From: an uncultured Succinatimonas sp.
GTDB lineage: Bacteria; Pseudomonadota; Gammaproteobacteria; Enterobacterales; Succinivibrionaceae
Length of the DNA stretch: 18,239 nucleotides
NCBI GenBank assembly: GCA_900552905.1
Contig: USBR01000024.1
Coordinates: forward strand, 1-18,239
Direction of reading: 5' to 3'
The notes beneath the pieces were generated by a model. The model did not search any database. It was given only the letters and a program-made list of their open reading frames with translations, and was not told the origin of the DNA. A program made the translations under genes and the position numbers. Positions 1-6,806 of this stretch are shown here, piece by piece. How positions within the stretch are numbered: the stretch's first letter is position 1; every line of letters starts with the position of its first letter.

Positions 1-347
1 GACTTTTAATATTAGCGGATTGCCGTGTCATAAAAAACTTACAAAATCCGCGTTGTGATTTTGATGCGGCAGGACTCAATATCGCTTTAGATTTGAGTAT
101 GAGCTTTCACGGTATAAGTCAGATCTTAGTGCCATGCGATATAGGCGAGAATTTACATAAATTATCTAAATATAGCGCTTATATTGAACAGCAAGATCAA
201 TTAGAGAGATTGCTTACAGGTGCTTTTATACCTAAGAGGATGCGGGAGTGGGCGCAACTTATGGCGCGCTATCAGATAGCACTGATGCAAGAACATATGC
301 TTGCACAGCAGATAGCTCTGCAAGCATATATGTTAAAGCGAGATTAG
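1..347 (+). CDS. 3' end of an unrecognised protein (5' truncated by window edge)
   Basis: The reading frame is open from base 3 to the TAG at 345-347, so the gene begins left of the window. An ATG at 93 is internal to the open frame, and I see no reason to take it as the true start. About 114 C-terminal residues are visible. The first part ([10 protein letters not shown], then a hydrophobic stretch around LNIALDL) looks mixed alpha/beta. The last ~50 residues are rich in Gln, Met and Leu and should be helical. I do not recognise the family. The stop overlaps the trpS stop on the other strand by 4 bp (shared bases TTAG), so the two genes converge with no room for a terminator. The tight packing supports this being a real gene. 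Confidence 0.6.
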   Translation, partial: LLILADCRVIKNLQNPRCDFDAAGLNIALDLSMSFHGISQILVPCDIGENLHKLSKYSAYIEQQDQLERLLTGAFIPKRMREWAQLMARYQIALMQEHMLAQQIALQAYMLKRD

Positions 348-1348
348 AGCGGTAAGGCAAAGCCTACTTTGCGATAGACATCATCTAAGGTCTTTTGGGC
401 AACGGCGGAGGCATTGACGGCGCCCTTAGCGAAGATCTCATTTAAGTAGCCTTCATCGGCACGCAGGCGCTGATACTCTTCCTGAATTGGACGTAACATC
501 TCCACTACAGCCTCACCGACCTCACTCTTGAAGGTACCGTACATCTGACCCTTATAGTGCTCAACTAATTCCTCAACACTCTTATTAGTTGAGGCAGATA
601 AGAGCTCTAAGAGATTAGAAACACCCGGCTTTTTCTCCCAGTCATAGGCGATTACCGGCGGATTGTCACTGTCGGTAACGGCACGCTTTAACTTCTTTAA
701 GATGGACTTAGGATCTTCGAGGATGCGGATGACGTTATTAGGATTGTCATCGGACTTAGACATCTTCTTTAACGGATCTTGTAAGGACATGACGCGGGCA
801 CCAGCCTTAGGGAAATAACCCTCAGGGAGCACGAAGGTTTCACCGTAGATATTGTTAAAGCGAGTAGCGATATCACGGGTGATCTCGATATGCTGTTTTT
901 GATCGTCGCCTACCGGAACTAAATTAGCCTGATAGAGCAGAATATCGGCAGCCATGAGCACCGGATAATCAAAGAGTCCGGCGGTAACATTATCGGCATA
1001 GCGCTTAGACTTATCCTTGTACTGAGTCATGCGGGTAAGCTCGCCGACTTGGGTATAGCAGTTTAAAACCCAAGAGAGCTGACAGTGAGCCGGAACATGG
1101 GACTGCAGGAAAATAGTAGATTTTTCCGGATCAACTCCGGCGGCAAGGAAGATGGCTAAGGTGTCATAGGAGCGCTGTAATAGCAGCTTGGGATCCTGTC
1201 TGACAGTGATAGCATGCTCATTGACCACACAATAAATGCAGTTGTAATCATTCTGCAGACCGACCCAATTGCGTAAGGAACCAATATAGTTGCCGACTGA
1301 AAGCTCGCCTGATGGTTGAATACCGCTGAAAATGGTTTGTCTGGTCAT
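344..1348 (-). CDS. trpS: Tryptophanyl-tRNA synthetase (TrpRS), class I
   Basis: Charges tRNA-Trp with tryptophan in the cytoplasm. The protein is 334 residues, the same length as the E. coli enzyme. The class I HIGH-equivalent lies in [15 protein letters not shown] (residues 9-23). The usual 'TIGN' or 'HIGN' is 'SVGN' here, a mild variant. The KMSKS loop is intact at 195-199 (KKMSKSDDN). The adenylate/tryptophan-pocket segment with GDDQKQHIE is at about 147-155. The ATG start has an AAGG Shine-Dalgarno about 9 nt upstream. A TATAAT -10 lies some 60 bp before the start. The gene converges on the partial gene at the left edge and overlaps its stop by 4 bp. It appears monocistronic in this window. 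Confidence 0.97.
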   Translation of the reverse strand: MTRQTIFSGIQPSGELSVGNYIGSLRNWVGLQNDYNCIYCVVNEHAITVRQDPKLLLQRSYDTLAIFLAAGVDPEKSTIFLQSHVPAHCQLSWVLNCYTQVGELTRMTQYKDKSKRYADNVTAGLFDYPVLMAADILLYQANLVPVGDDQKQHIEITRDIATRFNNIYGETFVLPEGYFPKAGARVMSLQDPLKKMSKSDDNPNNVIRILEDPKSILKKLKRAVTDSDNPPVIAYDWEKKPGVSNLLELLSASTNKSVEELVEHYKGQMYGTFKSEVGEAVVEMLRPIQEEYQRLRADEGYLNEIFAKGAVNASAVAQKTLDDVYRKVGFALPL

Positions 1349-1408
1349 TTTAAAATTACCTTAAAAATTTGGGTGTAAGTGAAAGTGTTCACAAGTTTAA
1401 CGCATGTG

Positions 1409-1414
1409 ATTATA
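1409..1414 (-). promoter_or_regulatory. -10 hexamer of the trpS promoter
   Basis: Read on the minus strand this is a perfect TATAAT, about 60 bp upstream of the trpS ATG. It predicts a 5' leader of roughly 50 nt. No good TTGACA-like -35 is visible 16-18 bp further upstream. Confidence 0.5.
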
Positions 1415-1507
1415 AATTCCAAACCATGCTTATTTATGGATTTTTAGAAGAAAAAAGTAAAAAAATTTGTGGACTTTTATCTTCTTGAAATAAAAGGCTT
1501 ATTAGAT

Positions 1508-1542
1508 AAAAAAGACAGCTTTTAAATCAAGCTGCCTTTTTT
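1508..1542 (-). terminator. Rho-independent terminator after the IclR-family gene
   Basis: Near-perfect inverted repeat with A/T-rich flanks: arm ending GACAGCTT, 7-nt loop, arm AAGCTGCC, with one mismatch. It has a U-run on the minus-strand transcript and also a T-run on the plus strand. It begins 14 bp past the stop of the IclR-family gene. Confidence 0.75.
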
Positions 1543-1555
1543 GTGATTTTATTAT

Positions 1556-2317
1556 TTAGAGCATAAGACTATCGGTAATTTCGCTAGCGCATCTTTTCGT
1601 AATTTCGACAACCTTAGGGATTATATCGTCGGTGAATTTATTAAAGGAGCCGACAATGGAGATGGCTCCTAAGAGATTATGTTCATGATCAAAGACCGGC
1701 ACTGCGACACAGCGGATTTCAGCCTCACCTTCACTATTATCAAAAGCCCAGCCTTGAAGTCTAATGGAGGCTAATTCACGGCGCAGATCTTCAGGAGAGG
1801 TGATAGAGGTGGCAGTGACCGGGGTATAGTCTAAGTTTGATAATAAACGCTCGCGCAATTCACTAGGCTGAAAGGCTAAAAGGCATTTACCTAAGCCAGC
1901 ATGAACTAAGGAAATCTCTGCACCCTCACGCGACATAATGCGCACTCCGGCTTTAGGGCTGGTTTTTTTTATCACATAATAGGCATGATCGCCATCCATA
2001 ATGCCAAAGTGCACGGCTAGACATTCGATATTTTTAAGTAAAAAGTCTAAATGCGGATTGACCACATCTTTAAGATCTAAAGCTTCAGCGGCAGAGTTGC
2101 CTAAGGAGATGAGTTTCATCCATAACTGCACACTGCTGTCATGATTGCGGCGAATGAGGCCTAAGCTTACCATCTCATCGATGAGCACATAAACGGTACT
2201 GCGCGGAAGGCCAGTCTGGGTAATGATTTCAGAGACCGAGCAATGATGGTTCTTCTGAAGCACGTTTAGGATAGACATCGCCCTGTCTAAGGCAGGGACT
2301 CTGGATTTGTTGGTCAT
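1556..2317 (-). CDS. IclR-family transcriptional regulator, probable regulator of the galactonate operon
   Basis: The protein is 253 residues, a normal IclR length. The N-terminal winged helix-turn-helix spans about residues 6-57 (VPALDRAMSILNVL, then SEIITQTGLPRSTVYVLIDEM). The IclR effector-binding domain spans about 75-250. Its hallmark segments are HAGLGKCLLAF (139-149) and EGEAEIRCVAVPVFD (196-210). The gene is transcribed away from the TRAP/dgo operon across a 717-bp gap. In this family, neighbours of sugar-acid catabolic genes usually respond to a pathway intermediate. I infer it controls the adjacent operon and itself; the ligand is unknown. A TCTAG-N4-TTAGA palindrome 38 bp before its start is a candidate autoregulatory site. 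The Shine-Dalgarno is weak (GGTG). In E. coli the galactonate genes are instead controlled by a GntR-family protein, DgoR. Confidence 0.93.
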   Translation of the reverse strand: MTNKSRVPALDRAMSILNVLQKNHHCSVSEIITQTGLPRSTVYVLIDEMVSLGLIRRNHDSSVQLWMKLISLGNSAAEALDLKDVVNPHLDFLLKNIECLAVHFGIMDGDHAYYVIKKTSPKAGVRIMSREGAEISLVHAGLGKCLLAFQPSELRERLLSNLDYTPVTATSITSPEDLRRELASIRLQGWAFDNSEGEAEIRCVAVPVFDHEHNLLGAISIVGSFNKFTDDIIPKVVEITKRCASEITDSLML

Positions 2318-2354
2318 AAGACACCGTAACGAAATTTTTTGCAGTATGTGATTT

Positions 2355-2368
2355 TCTAGTATTTTAGA
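2355..2368. promoter_or_regulatory. Palindromic site 1 (TCTAG-TATT-TTAGA), candidate IclR autoregulatory operator
   Basis: Five-bp inverted half-sites separated by 4 bp, with one mismatch in the first half. It is 38 bp upstream of the IclR-family start. On the minus strand it contains a TAAAAT hexamer that could serve as that gene's -10, so binding here would repress. It matches the other four copies in this gap. Confidence 0.5.
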
Positions 2369-2370
2369 GC

Positions 2371-2394
2371 AATTTCACAAAATTTAGTGAAATT
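2371..2394. promoter_or_regulatory. Inverted repeat AATTTCAC-N8-GTGAAATT
   Basis: Perfect 8-bp arms around an 8-bp A/T spacer, just upstream of palindromic site 1. TTTAGTGAA, which spans part of the right arm, recurs 18 bp later at 2401-2409. The sequence differs from the TCTAA motif, so a second protein may bind here. The binding protein is unknown. Confidence 0.4.
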
Positions 2395-2514
2395 TATAAT
2401 TTTAGTGAATGCTTAAGTTCTAAACAAAACTTTCCTTTTGCATAAAAGTTTATAAAAAAATCCGCATAAATAAAGCTCTGATGCCGGTAAAGTGTGAGCT
2501 TGCTTCAAAAAATG

Positions 2515-2549
2515 TCTAAAATATTAGAATTGAAGTCTAATATTTTATA
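2515..2549. promoter_or_regulatory. Paired palindromic sites 2 and 3 (TCTAA-N4-TTAGA), 21 bp apart
   Basis: Site 2 (2515-2528) is a perfect TCTAA-AATA-TTAGA. Site 3 (2536-2549) is TCTAA-TATT-TTATA, with one mismatch. The start-to-start distance is 21 bp, two helical turns, so two dimers could sit on the same face of the DNA. Confidence 0.55.
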
Positions 2550-2803
2550 ATACTTTATTTAAATAAATTGTGATCGAATTGATTCTATATATAAAAGTAA
2601 TGGATTTACCGCTTAGCATCACCTGCATTTTCATCATGATACTCTAAGATTTTTTTTAGTATCTAAAGTCAAAATAAAGTCCTATAAATTTAAATTATCT
2701 ACTATAAAAAACTCTCCTTATTAAAGATCTCTAGTTTTTATATTTTTTTTCTAGCAGAAAAATCACAAAAGAAAATTTTTATTTTGTCAACATTGTAGTT
2801 TCA

Positions 2804-2838
2804 TCTAATATTTTAGAACTTGTATCCAGTATTTTATA
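2804..2838. promoter_or_regulatory. Paired palindromic sites 4 and 5 (TCTAA-N4-TTAGA), 21 bp apart
   Basis: Site 4 (2804-2817) is a perfect TCTAA-TATT-TTAGA. Site 5 (2825-2838) is TCCAG-TATT-TTATA, with three mismatches. The pair again has exactly 21-bp spacing and ends about 110 bp upstream of the predicted transcription start of the TRAP operon. It is a probable binding region for the IclR-family protein. Confidence 0.55.
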
Positions 2839-2900
2839 TTCAATAAAATTACATATAAATCAATGACTTATACTGAATTATGGCATAAATTTTTAATAAA

Positions 2901-2916
2901 AGTGATATTGATCACT
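2901..2916 (+). promoter_or_regulatory. CRP-like site (AGTGA-N6-TCACT)
   Basis: A palindrome with the GTGA-N6-TCAC core of the CRP (cAMP receptor protein) consensus; only the outermost base of each half differs. Its centre is about 33 bp upstream of a TATTAT -10 hexamer, which places it near -42, the class II activator position. Catabolite control of a sugar-acid operon would fit. Identification is by motif only. Confidence 0.55.
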
Positions 2917-2933
2917 GGAAATCTCAGCAATTA

Positions 2934-2974
2934 TTGTCTATTATTCTGGCTAATGGTTCCGGAATAATAGACAA
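2934..2974 (+). promoter_or_regulatory. TRAP/dgo operon promoter -10 embedded in a 16-bp-arm inverted repeat
   Basis: Arms 2934-2949 and 2959-2974 pair over 16 positions (15 Watson-Crick, one T-G) around a 9-nt spacer. The left arm contains TATTAT (2939-2944), a plausible -10. The predicted start is then near 2951, inside the spacer. No -35 is seen, consistent with an activator-dependent promoter. A protein bound to this repeat would cover -17 to +24 and repress. Alternatively it is an RNA hairpin, if transcription starts further upstream. Confidence 0.55.
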
Positions 2975-3034
2975 CAACCAGACAAATGGAACCTGAGTTT
3001 CAAGATAGAGTCAAAAACAAGCAAGGATATATTT

Positions 3035-4108
3035 ATGAGAGTTTTATCTAAAGCCATCGGCGTTTCTATTTTGTCTGCAAGTTTATTAGCCCTCGTCGGT
3101 TGTGGTGGTCAGGAAAGCAAGCCTGCCGCTCAGGCTCAGGCCCCGGCTAAGACTGAAACTGTTGCTAATGCTCCGGCAAAGCCTGAGCCTATTGTCTTAC
3201 GTGCAGGTCACGATTCTCCTGAGACCGTTCCGGTTGCTCGCGGTTTAGCTAAATGGGCTGAACTTGTTAATGAGCGTACCCAAGGTGCAGTTCAGATTCA
3301 GGTTTTCAATAATGGTACTGTAGGCTCAGCTAGTGATTATGCTGTTAACTGCCAGTTAGGTACTTTAGATATCGGTGCTGTTAACCAGTCCGTTATGACT
3401 TCCTTTATCCCGGATATCGCTGCTATCGATATTCCGTTCTTAATTACCTCCTATGAGGAAGCTGATAAGTTATTTGCCAATAATGGTCCTTTAACTCAGT
3501 ACTACACCAATGAGATCGCCAATGCCGGTATCAATATTTTAAATATGGATATTTGGGAAGTTGGTTTCCGTGAGTTCTCAAACTCCACCCGTCCGGTCAA
3601 GACCCCAGCTGACATCGCTGGTATTAAGCTCCGTGTGATGGACTCTGCCATTCACCAGGGCTTCTGGCGTGCTTTAGGTGCCGATCCGGTGCCGATGTCT
3701 TGGGGTGAGGCTTATACCGCTTTACAGCAGAAGGCCATTGACGGTGTTGAGAATGCTATTTCCGTACTTGATGGTAATAACATCAACGAAGTTAATCAGT
3801 ACCTCGCTATGACCGATCATAACTACTCTTCCATCTTCATTATCTTCTCTGAAAAGAGCTGGAAGAAGTTATCTCCTGAGCAGCAGAAGATTGTTCAGGA
3901 TGCCGCTCGTGAGGCCGGTAAGTATCAGCGTGAAGAGCAGCGTCGCCAGGCTAAGGCCGCTGTTGACAATCTCGCTAAGAAGGGCATGACCGTAACTGAG
4001 GTTAACAAGGAAGAGATGAAGGCTGCCGTCGCTGACTTCTTAAAGGAGCAGAAGGCCGCTTATCCTGAAATCGTAAAGGTTATTGATAATACCTTAGCCA
4101 CTAAGTAA
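3035..4108 (+). CDS. TRAP transporter substrate-binding lipoprotein (DctP family), probable D-galactonate receptor
   Basis: Captures the substrate outside the inner membrane and hands it to the TRAP membrane subunits. The 357-residue protein starts with a lipoprotein signal (LALVGC, lipid-anchored Cys23) and an Ala/Pro/Glu-rich linker to about residue 53. The DctP fold follows: LRAGHDSPE..., AVNCQLGTLDIGAVNQ, GIKLRVMDS with the family's carboxylate-binding arginine at Arg200, and SWGEAYTALQQKAIDGVENAI. Most Gram-negative TRAP receptors are soluble periplasmic proteins, so lipid anchoring is unusual. An AAGGA Shine-Dalgarno precedes the ATG. It is the first gene of the operon and is followed by an intercistronic hairpin. 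The galactonate assignment comes only from the dgo genes downstream. Confidence 0.92.
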   Translation: MRVLSKAIGVSILSASLLALVGCGGQESKPAAQAQAPAKTETVANAPAKPEPIVLRAGHDSPETVPVARGLAKWAELVNERTQGAVQIQVFNNGTVGSASDYAVNCQLGTLDIGAVNQSVMTSFIPDIAAIDIPFLITSYEEADKLFANNGPLTQYYTNEIANAGINILNMDIWEVGFREFSNSTRPVKTPADIAGIKLRVMDSAIHQGFWRALGADPVPMSWGEAYTALQQKAIDGVENAISVLDGNNINEVNQYLAMTDHNYSSIFIIFSEKSWKKLSPEQQKIVQDAAREAGKYQREEQRRQAKAAVDNLAKKGMTVTEVNKEEMKAAVADFLKEQKAAYPEIVKVIDNTLATK

Positions 4109-4118
4109 AGCACATTAA

Positions 4119-4146
4119 AGCAGGCGCTTAGCGCCTGCTATTTTTT
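4119..4146 (+). terminator. Intercistronic terminator/attenuator after the binding-protein gene
   Basis: Perfect 9-bp GC-rich stem (AGCAGGCGC / GCGCCTGCT), 3-nt loop, then A and six T. It lies inside the operon, 10 bp past the binding-protein stop and 14 bp before the next start. Partial termination would give more binding protein than membrane subunits. Confidence 0.75.
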
Positions 4147-4160
4147 CAGGACAGAAAAAG

Positions 4161-4709
4161 ATGTTTGCTACTATAAATAAATTATTCGGATCCTTTCAAA
4201 AGGTTCTGCTCTGCACGATCACCTTAGCCCTCATTGTCATGATGGTAGTGATCTTATTGCAGGTCTTTACTCGTTATGTAATTTTCTATTCTTTACCGTG
4301 GTCTGAGGAATTATCAAGATATCTCTTCGTCTTCATCATTCTCATCGGTATCAATATTGCTGTCTCTCAGGAAATCTTAATTAAGATCGACGCTTTACAG
4401 AATATGTTTAAGAGTCTGAGAGCCCGTATTGCCTTTGATATTTTCCACACCATCATCGGTATTATTGCCTGTATTTTAATTGCCAGCTATGCCACCGACT
4501 TATTCCCGGTAGGTATGGTACAAAAATCCCCGGCCATGCGTATCCCTATGATCATCATGTATGGCATTGTTTTTGGTGGTTATGTCTTATCCACCATCGC
4601 TTTAGGTTTAAAGCTTATCGAGAAGATCTTAGCTTTCTGTGATCCTAAGAATAAGGGCGTCAGAATTAGCTTTGAGCAGGATGTTCAAGAGGCCATGAAG
4701 GGAGAATAA
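4161..4709 (+). CDS. TRAP transporter small membrane subunit (DctQ family)
   Basis: The small inner-membrane subunit, 182 residues, with four predicted membrane helices at about 14-36, 53-69, 91-112 and 128-150. The family signature is present: QVFTRY (34-39), then LPWSEELSRYLF (45-56). The ATG follows an AGGAC Shine-Dalgarno and starts just after the intercistronic terminator. The stop is 2 bp from the next start, so it is translationally linked to the large subunit. It works in sodium-driven import with its partners; here it is probably for the galactonate system. Confidence 0.92.
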   Translation: MFATINKLFGSFQKVLLCTITLALIVMMVVILLQVFTRYVIFYSLPWSEELSRYLFVFIILIGINIAVSQEILIKIDALQNMFKSLRARIAFDIFHTIIGIIACILIASYATDLFPVGMVQKSPAMRIPMIIMYGIVFGGYVLSTIALGLKLIEKILAFCDPKNKGVRISFEQDVQEAMKGE

Positions 4710-4711
4710 TT

Positions 4712-5998
4712 ATGGATTTACCTGTTATCGCTTTATTTGGCACCTTGCTTGTAGCTTTAATTGCCGGTGTGCCTATTATTTGGAGCTTGGCTTTAGCCTC
4801 TGTAGCTTCTATCGCTTTAAATCCGACCTTAACTTTCGTAGTTGTAGGTCAGAGAATGTTCGCCGGTGCGGACTCTTTCTCCTTATTAGCTGTGCCGGCT
4901 TTCATGCTCGCCGGTGACGTTATGAGTCAAGGTGGTCTATCAAAACGTCTTATTGACTTTGCCGAGGCTTTAGTAGGCTGGATTGCCGGTGGTCTGTCTA
5001 TCGTCGCTATTTCCGCTTGTGCCTTCTTTGCCGCAATTTCCGGCTCCTCCATGGCAACTACCGCTTCTATCGGTGGTGTTATGTATCCGGAGATGGTTAA
5101 GCGTGGTTATCCTAAAGCTTATTCTGCCGCCATTCAGGCTATCGGTGGTACCTTAGGTGTAGTTATTCCGCCGTCTATCGTCTTCGTTATTTACGGTACT
5201 GTAACTGGCGTATCTATCTCTAAGCTCTTAATGTCAGGTATTATCCCGGGTATCTTCTGCGGTTTAGCCTTAGCTGCCTACTGCTATATTGTCGCTAAGC
5301 GTCAGAACTTCCCTAAAGGTGAGTCTTTTAAGCCTAAGAGTGTTTGGATCACCTTTAAGCGTGCCTTCTGGGCTTTAATGATGCCGGTTATCATCTTAGG
5401 CGGTATCTATGCTTCTGTCTTTACCCCGACTGAGGCTGCAGTAGTCTCCGTATTCTACGGTGTCATCGTCTGCATGTTCATCTATCGTGAGGTTAATATG
5501 AAGAAGTTATGGGAGATCTGCCAGCATACTTCTATCATTACCGCAAACCTCATGGGCTTAGTTGCAACTGCCTCTGTATTTGCTTACTTAGTTACCATCT
5601 ATAACATTCCGACTAAGATTACCGAGTTCTTCATGGGCTTCTGTGATACTTGGGTCTTATTCATGCTCATCATCAATCTGATCATGATCTTTGCCGGTAT
5701 GTTCTTAGATAATGGTTCCATCATCCTGATCTTAGGCCCGATCTTAGCTCCTTTAGCTGTAAGCTATGGCATCGATCCTGTTCAGTTTGGTTTAGTCGTC
5801 GTCTTCGTGCTGTCAATGGGACAATGTACGCCGCCATTTGGAACTTGTATGTTCATCGCCTGTGGCTTCTCTGGACTTTCTGTCATGCGCGTAGCTAAGG
5901 CTTTGATGGGCTTTATCTTAGTAGAAATTGCCTGTGCCTTACTCTTTAGCTTCGTGCCGGGCTTTGCTCTGTGGATTCCGCAGTTACTTAACGGTTAA
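4712..5998 (+). CDS. TRAP transporter large membrane subunit (DctM family)
   Basis: The 428-residue multi-spanning channel subunit of the TRAP transporter. The conserved core is visible: AISGSSMATTASIGGVMYPEM (Ile-Ser-Gly-Ser-Ser then a Gly-rich turn), KRGYPKAYSAAIQ, and TLGVVIPPSIVFVIYG. A second similar half carries FTPTEAA and the QCTPPFGTCMF loop, as expected for the family's inverted-repeat fold. The Shine-Dalgarno GGGAGA lies in the last codons of the small-subunit gene. It is the third gene of the TRAP set and is followed by a strong hairpin before the dgo genes, 155 bp downstream. Confidence 0.95.
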   Translation: MDLPVIALFGTLLVALIAGVPIIWSLALASVASIALNPTLTFVVVGQRMFAGADSFSLLAVPAFMLAGDVMSQGGLSKRLIDFAEALVGWIAGGLSIVAISACAFFAAISGSSMATTASIGGVMYPEMVKRGYPKAYSAAIQAIGGTLGVVIPPSIVFVIYGTVTGVSISKLLMSGIIPGIFCGLALAAYCYIVAKRQNFPKGESFKPKSVWITFKRAFWALMMPVIILGGIYASVFTPTEAAVVSVFYGVIVCMFIYREVNMKKLWEICQHTSIITANLMGLVATASVFAYLVTIYNIPTKITEFFMGFCDTWVLFMLIINLIMIFAGMFLDNGSIILILGPILAPLAVSYGIDPVQFGLVVVFVLSMGQCTPPFGTCMFIACGFSGLSVMRVAKALMGFILVEIACALLFSFVPGFALWIPQLLNG

Positions 5999-6008
5999 AG
6001 TTAAAACA

Positions 6009-6028
6009 GGGGCCTATTTTTAGGCCCC
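6009..6028 (+). promoter_or_regulatory. GC-rich hairpin without a U-run between the TRAP and dgo genes
   Basis: Perfect 8-bp stem GGGGCCTA / TAGGCCCC with a TTTT loop. It is followed by ACCTTAAAAAAA rather than Ts, so it is not a standard intrinsic terminator on the plus strand. It is better read as an mRNA-stabilising or processing hairpin protecting the upstream TRAP message. Minus-strand transcription has no nearby gene to terminate. Confidence 0.55.
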
Positions 6029-6048
6029 ACCTTAAAAAAAATAAGCTT

Positions 6049-6085
6049 AAAATCTACTTAACTGTATGTTAGTTAACAGATTTTT
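6049..6085 (+). terminator. AT-rich hairpin with T-run upstream of dgoA (possible weak terminator or operator)
   Basis: AAAATCT / AGATTTT outer arms and TTAACT / AGTTAA inner arms form about 13 bp with a small internal loop. The terminal loop is 7 nt and the right arm ends in five T. It could be a weak terminator or a binding site controlling dgoA. The sequence alone does not decide. Confidence 0.35.
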
Positions 6086-6153
6086 AAATAATAAAGAGTA
6101 AAATTCGTCAGCTACATAACGTTAAGTTAGATCCATATATAAAAGGACAGAAA

Positions 6154-6795
6154 ATGGATGTTTTAAAGTTTATTGCAGAAAATCGCCTCGTCTCCATTTC
6201 CCGCCAAGTCTACGGTGAGGATTTATTAGAGGCAGCTAAGGCCATTGTCGATGGCGGTATCAAGCTTTTAGAGATTACCTTCGATCAGGCTGACAGTGAG
6301 TGCCTGAAGCTGACTCCTAATTCCATTAGCCTTGTTAAAAAGACCTTAGGCGATAAGATCTGTGTCGGTGCTGGTACCGTAATGACAGTGGAGCAAGCGC
6401 GTGCCGCTAAGGATGCTGGTGCTGATTTTGCTCTAGCCCCGAATGTAGATTTTGAGGTCATTCATGAGATGAAGAAATTAGGCCTCATCGCCGTTCCAGG
6501 TGCCTTTACTCCTTCTGAGATTGCTGATGCCTATAAAGAGGGAGCTGACATTGTCAAAGTCTTCCCGGCAGCTAATTTAGGTATTGACTATATCAAGGCT
6601 ATCCGTGGCCCTATCAACCATATTCCTTTAATGGCTGTAGGCGGTGTCAGTGCTGACAACGTCAAGGCCTTCTTAGATGCCGGCTGTGGTAGTGCCGGTA
6701 TTGGTTCTAACATTATCAATAAAAAACGTGCCTCTGCCGGAAAATTTGAGGAAATCCGTCAGGCTGCTTTAGAGTTTTACAACGCCATTCATTAG
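6154..6795 (+). CDS. dgoA: 2-dehydro-3-deoxy-6-phosphogalactonate aldolase
   Basis: Cleaves 2-dehydro-3-deoxy-6-phosphogalactonate to pyruvate and D-glyceraldehyde 3-phosphate, the last step of the De Ley-Doudoroff galactonate pathway. The 213-residue protein is a single class I TIM-barrel aldolase of the KDPG/KHG family. Visible landmarks are the catalytic Glu40 in LLEITFDQ, GAGTVMT, FALAPNVD, VPGAFTPSEI, the Schiff-base Lys135 in DIVKVFPA, and the phosphate-binding AVGGVSADN and AGIGSNI. The sequence alone does not separate galacto from gluco specificity. Company with dgoK and dgoD makes the galactonate role likely. The Shine-Dalgarno is AAGGAC. dgoK begins 11 bp after the stop. Confidence 0.93.
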   Translation: MDVLKFIAENRLVSISRQVYGEDLLEAAKAIVDGGIKLLEITFDQADSECLKLTPNSISLVKKTLGDKICVGAGTVMTVEQARAAKDAGADFALAPNVDFEVIHEMKKLGLIAVPGAFTPSEIADAYKEGADIVKVFPAANLGIDYIKAIRGPINHIPLMAVGGVSADNVKAFLDAGCGSAGIGSNIINKKRASAGKFEEIRQAALEFYNAIH

Positions 6796-6806
6796 GAGAA
6801 TAGAAG

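Larger units (their letters stand above)
2318..3034. other. 717-bp regulatory intergenic region between the IclR gene and the TRAP/dgo operon
   Basis: Very AT-rich and without a credible coding frame. It contains five copies of a TCTAA-N4-TTAGA-like motif, a separate TTTCAC/GTGAAA inverted repeat close to the IclR gene, a CRP-like palindrome and a 16-bp-arm inverted repeat close to the TRAP operon. These are listed separately. Apart from them I see nothing specific in 2570-2800. Confidence 0.7.
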
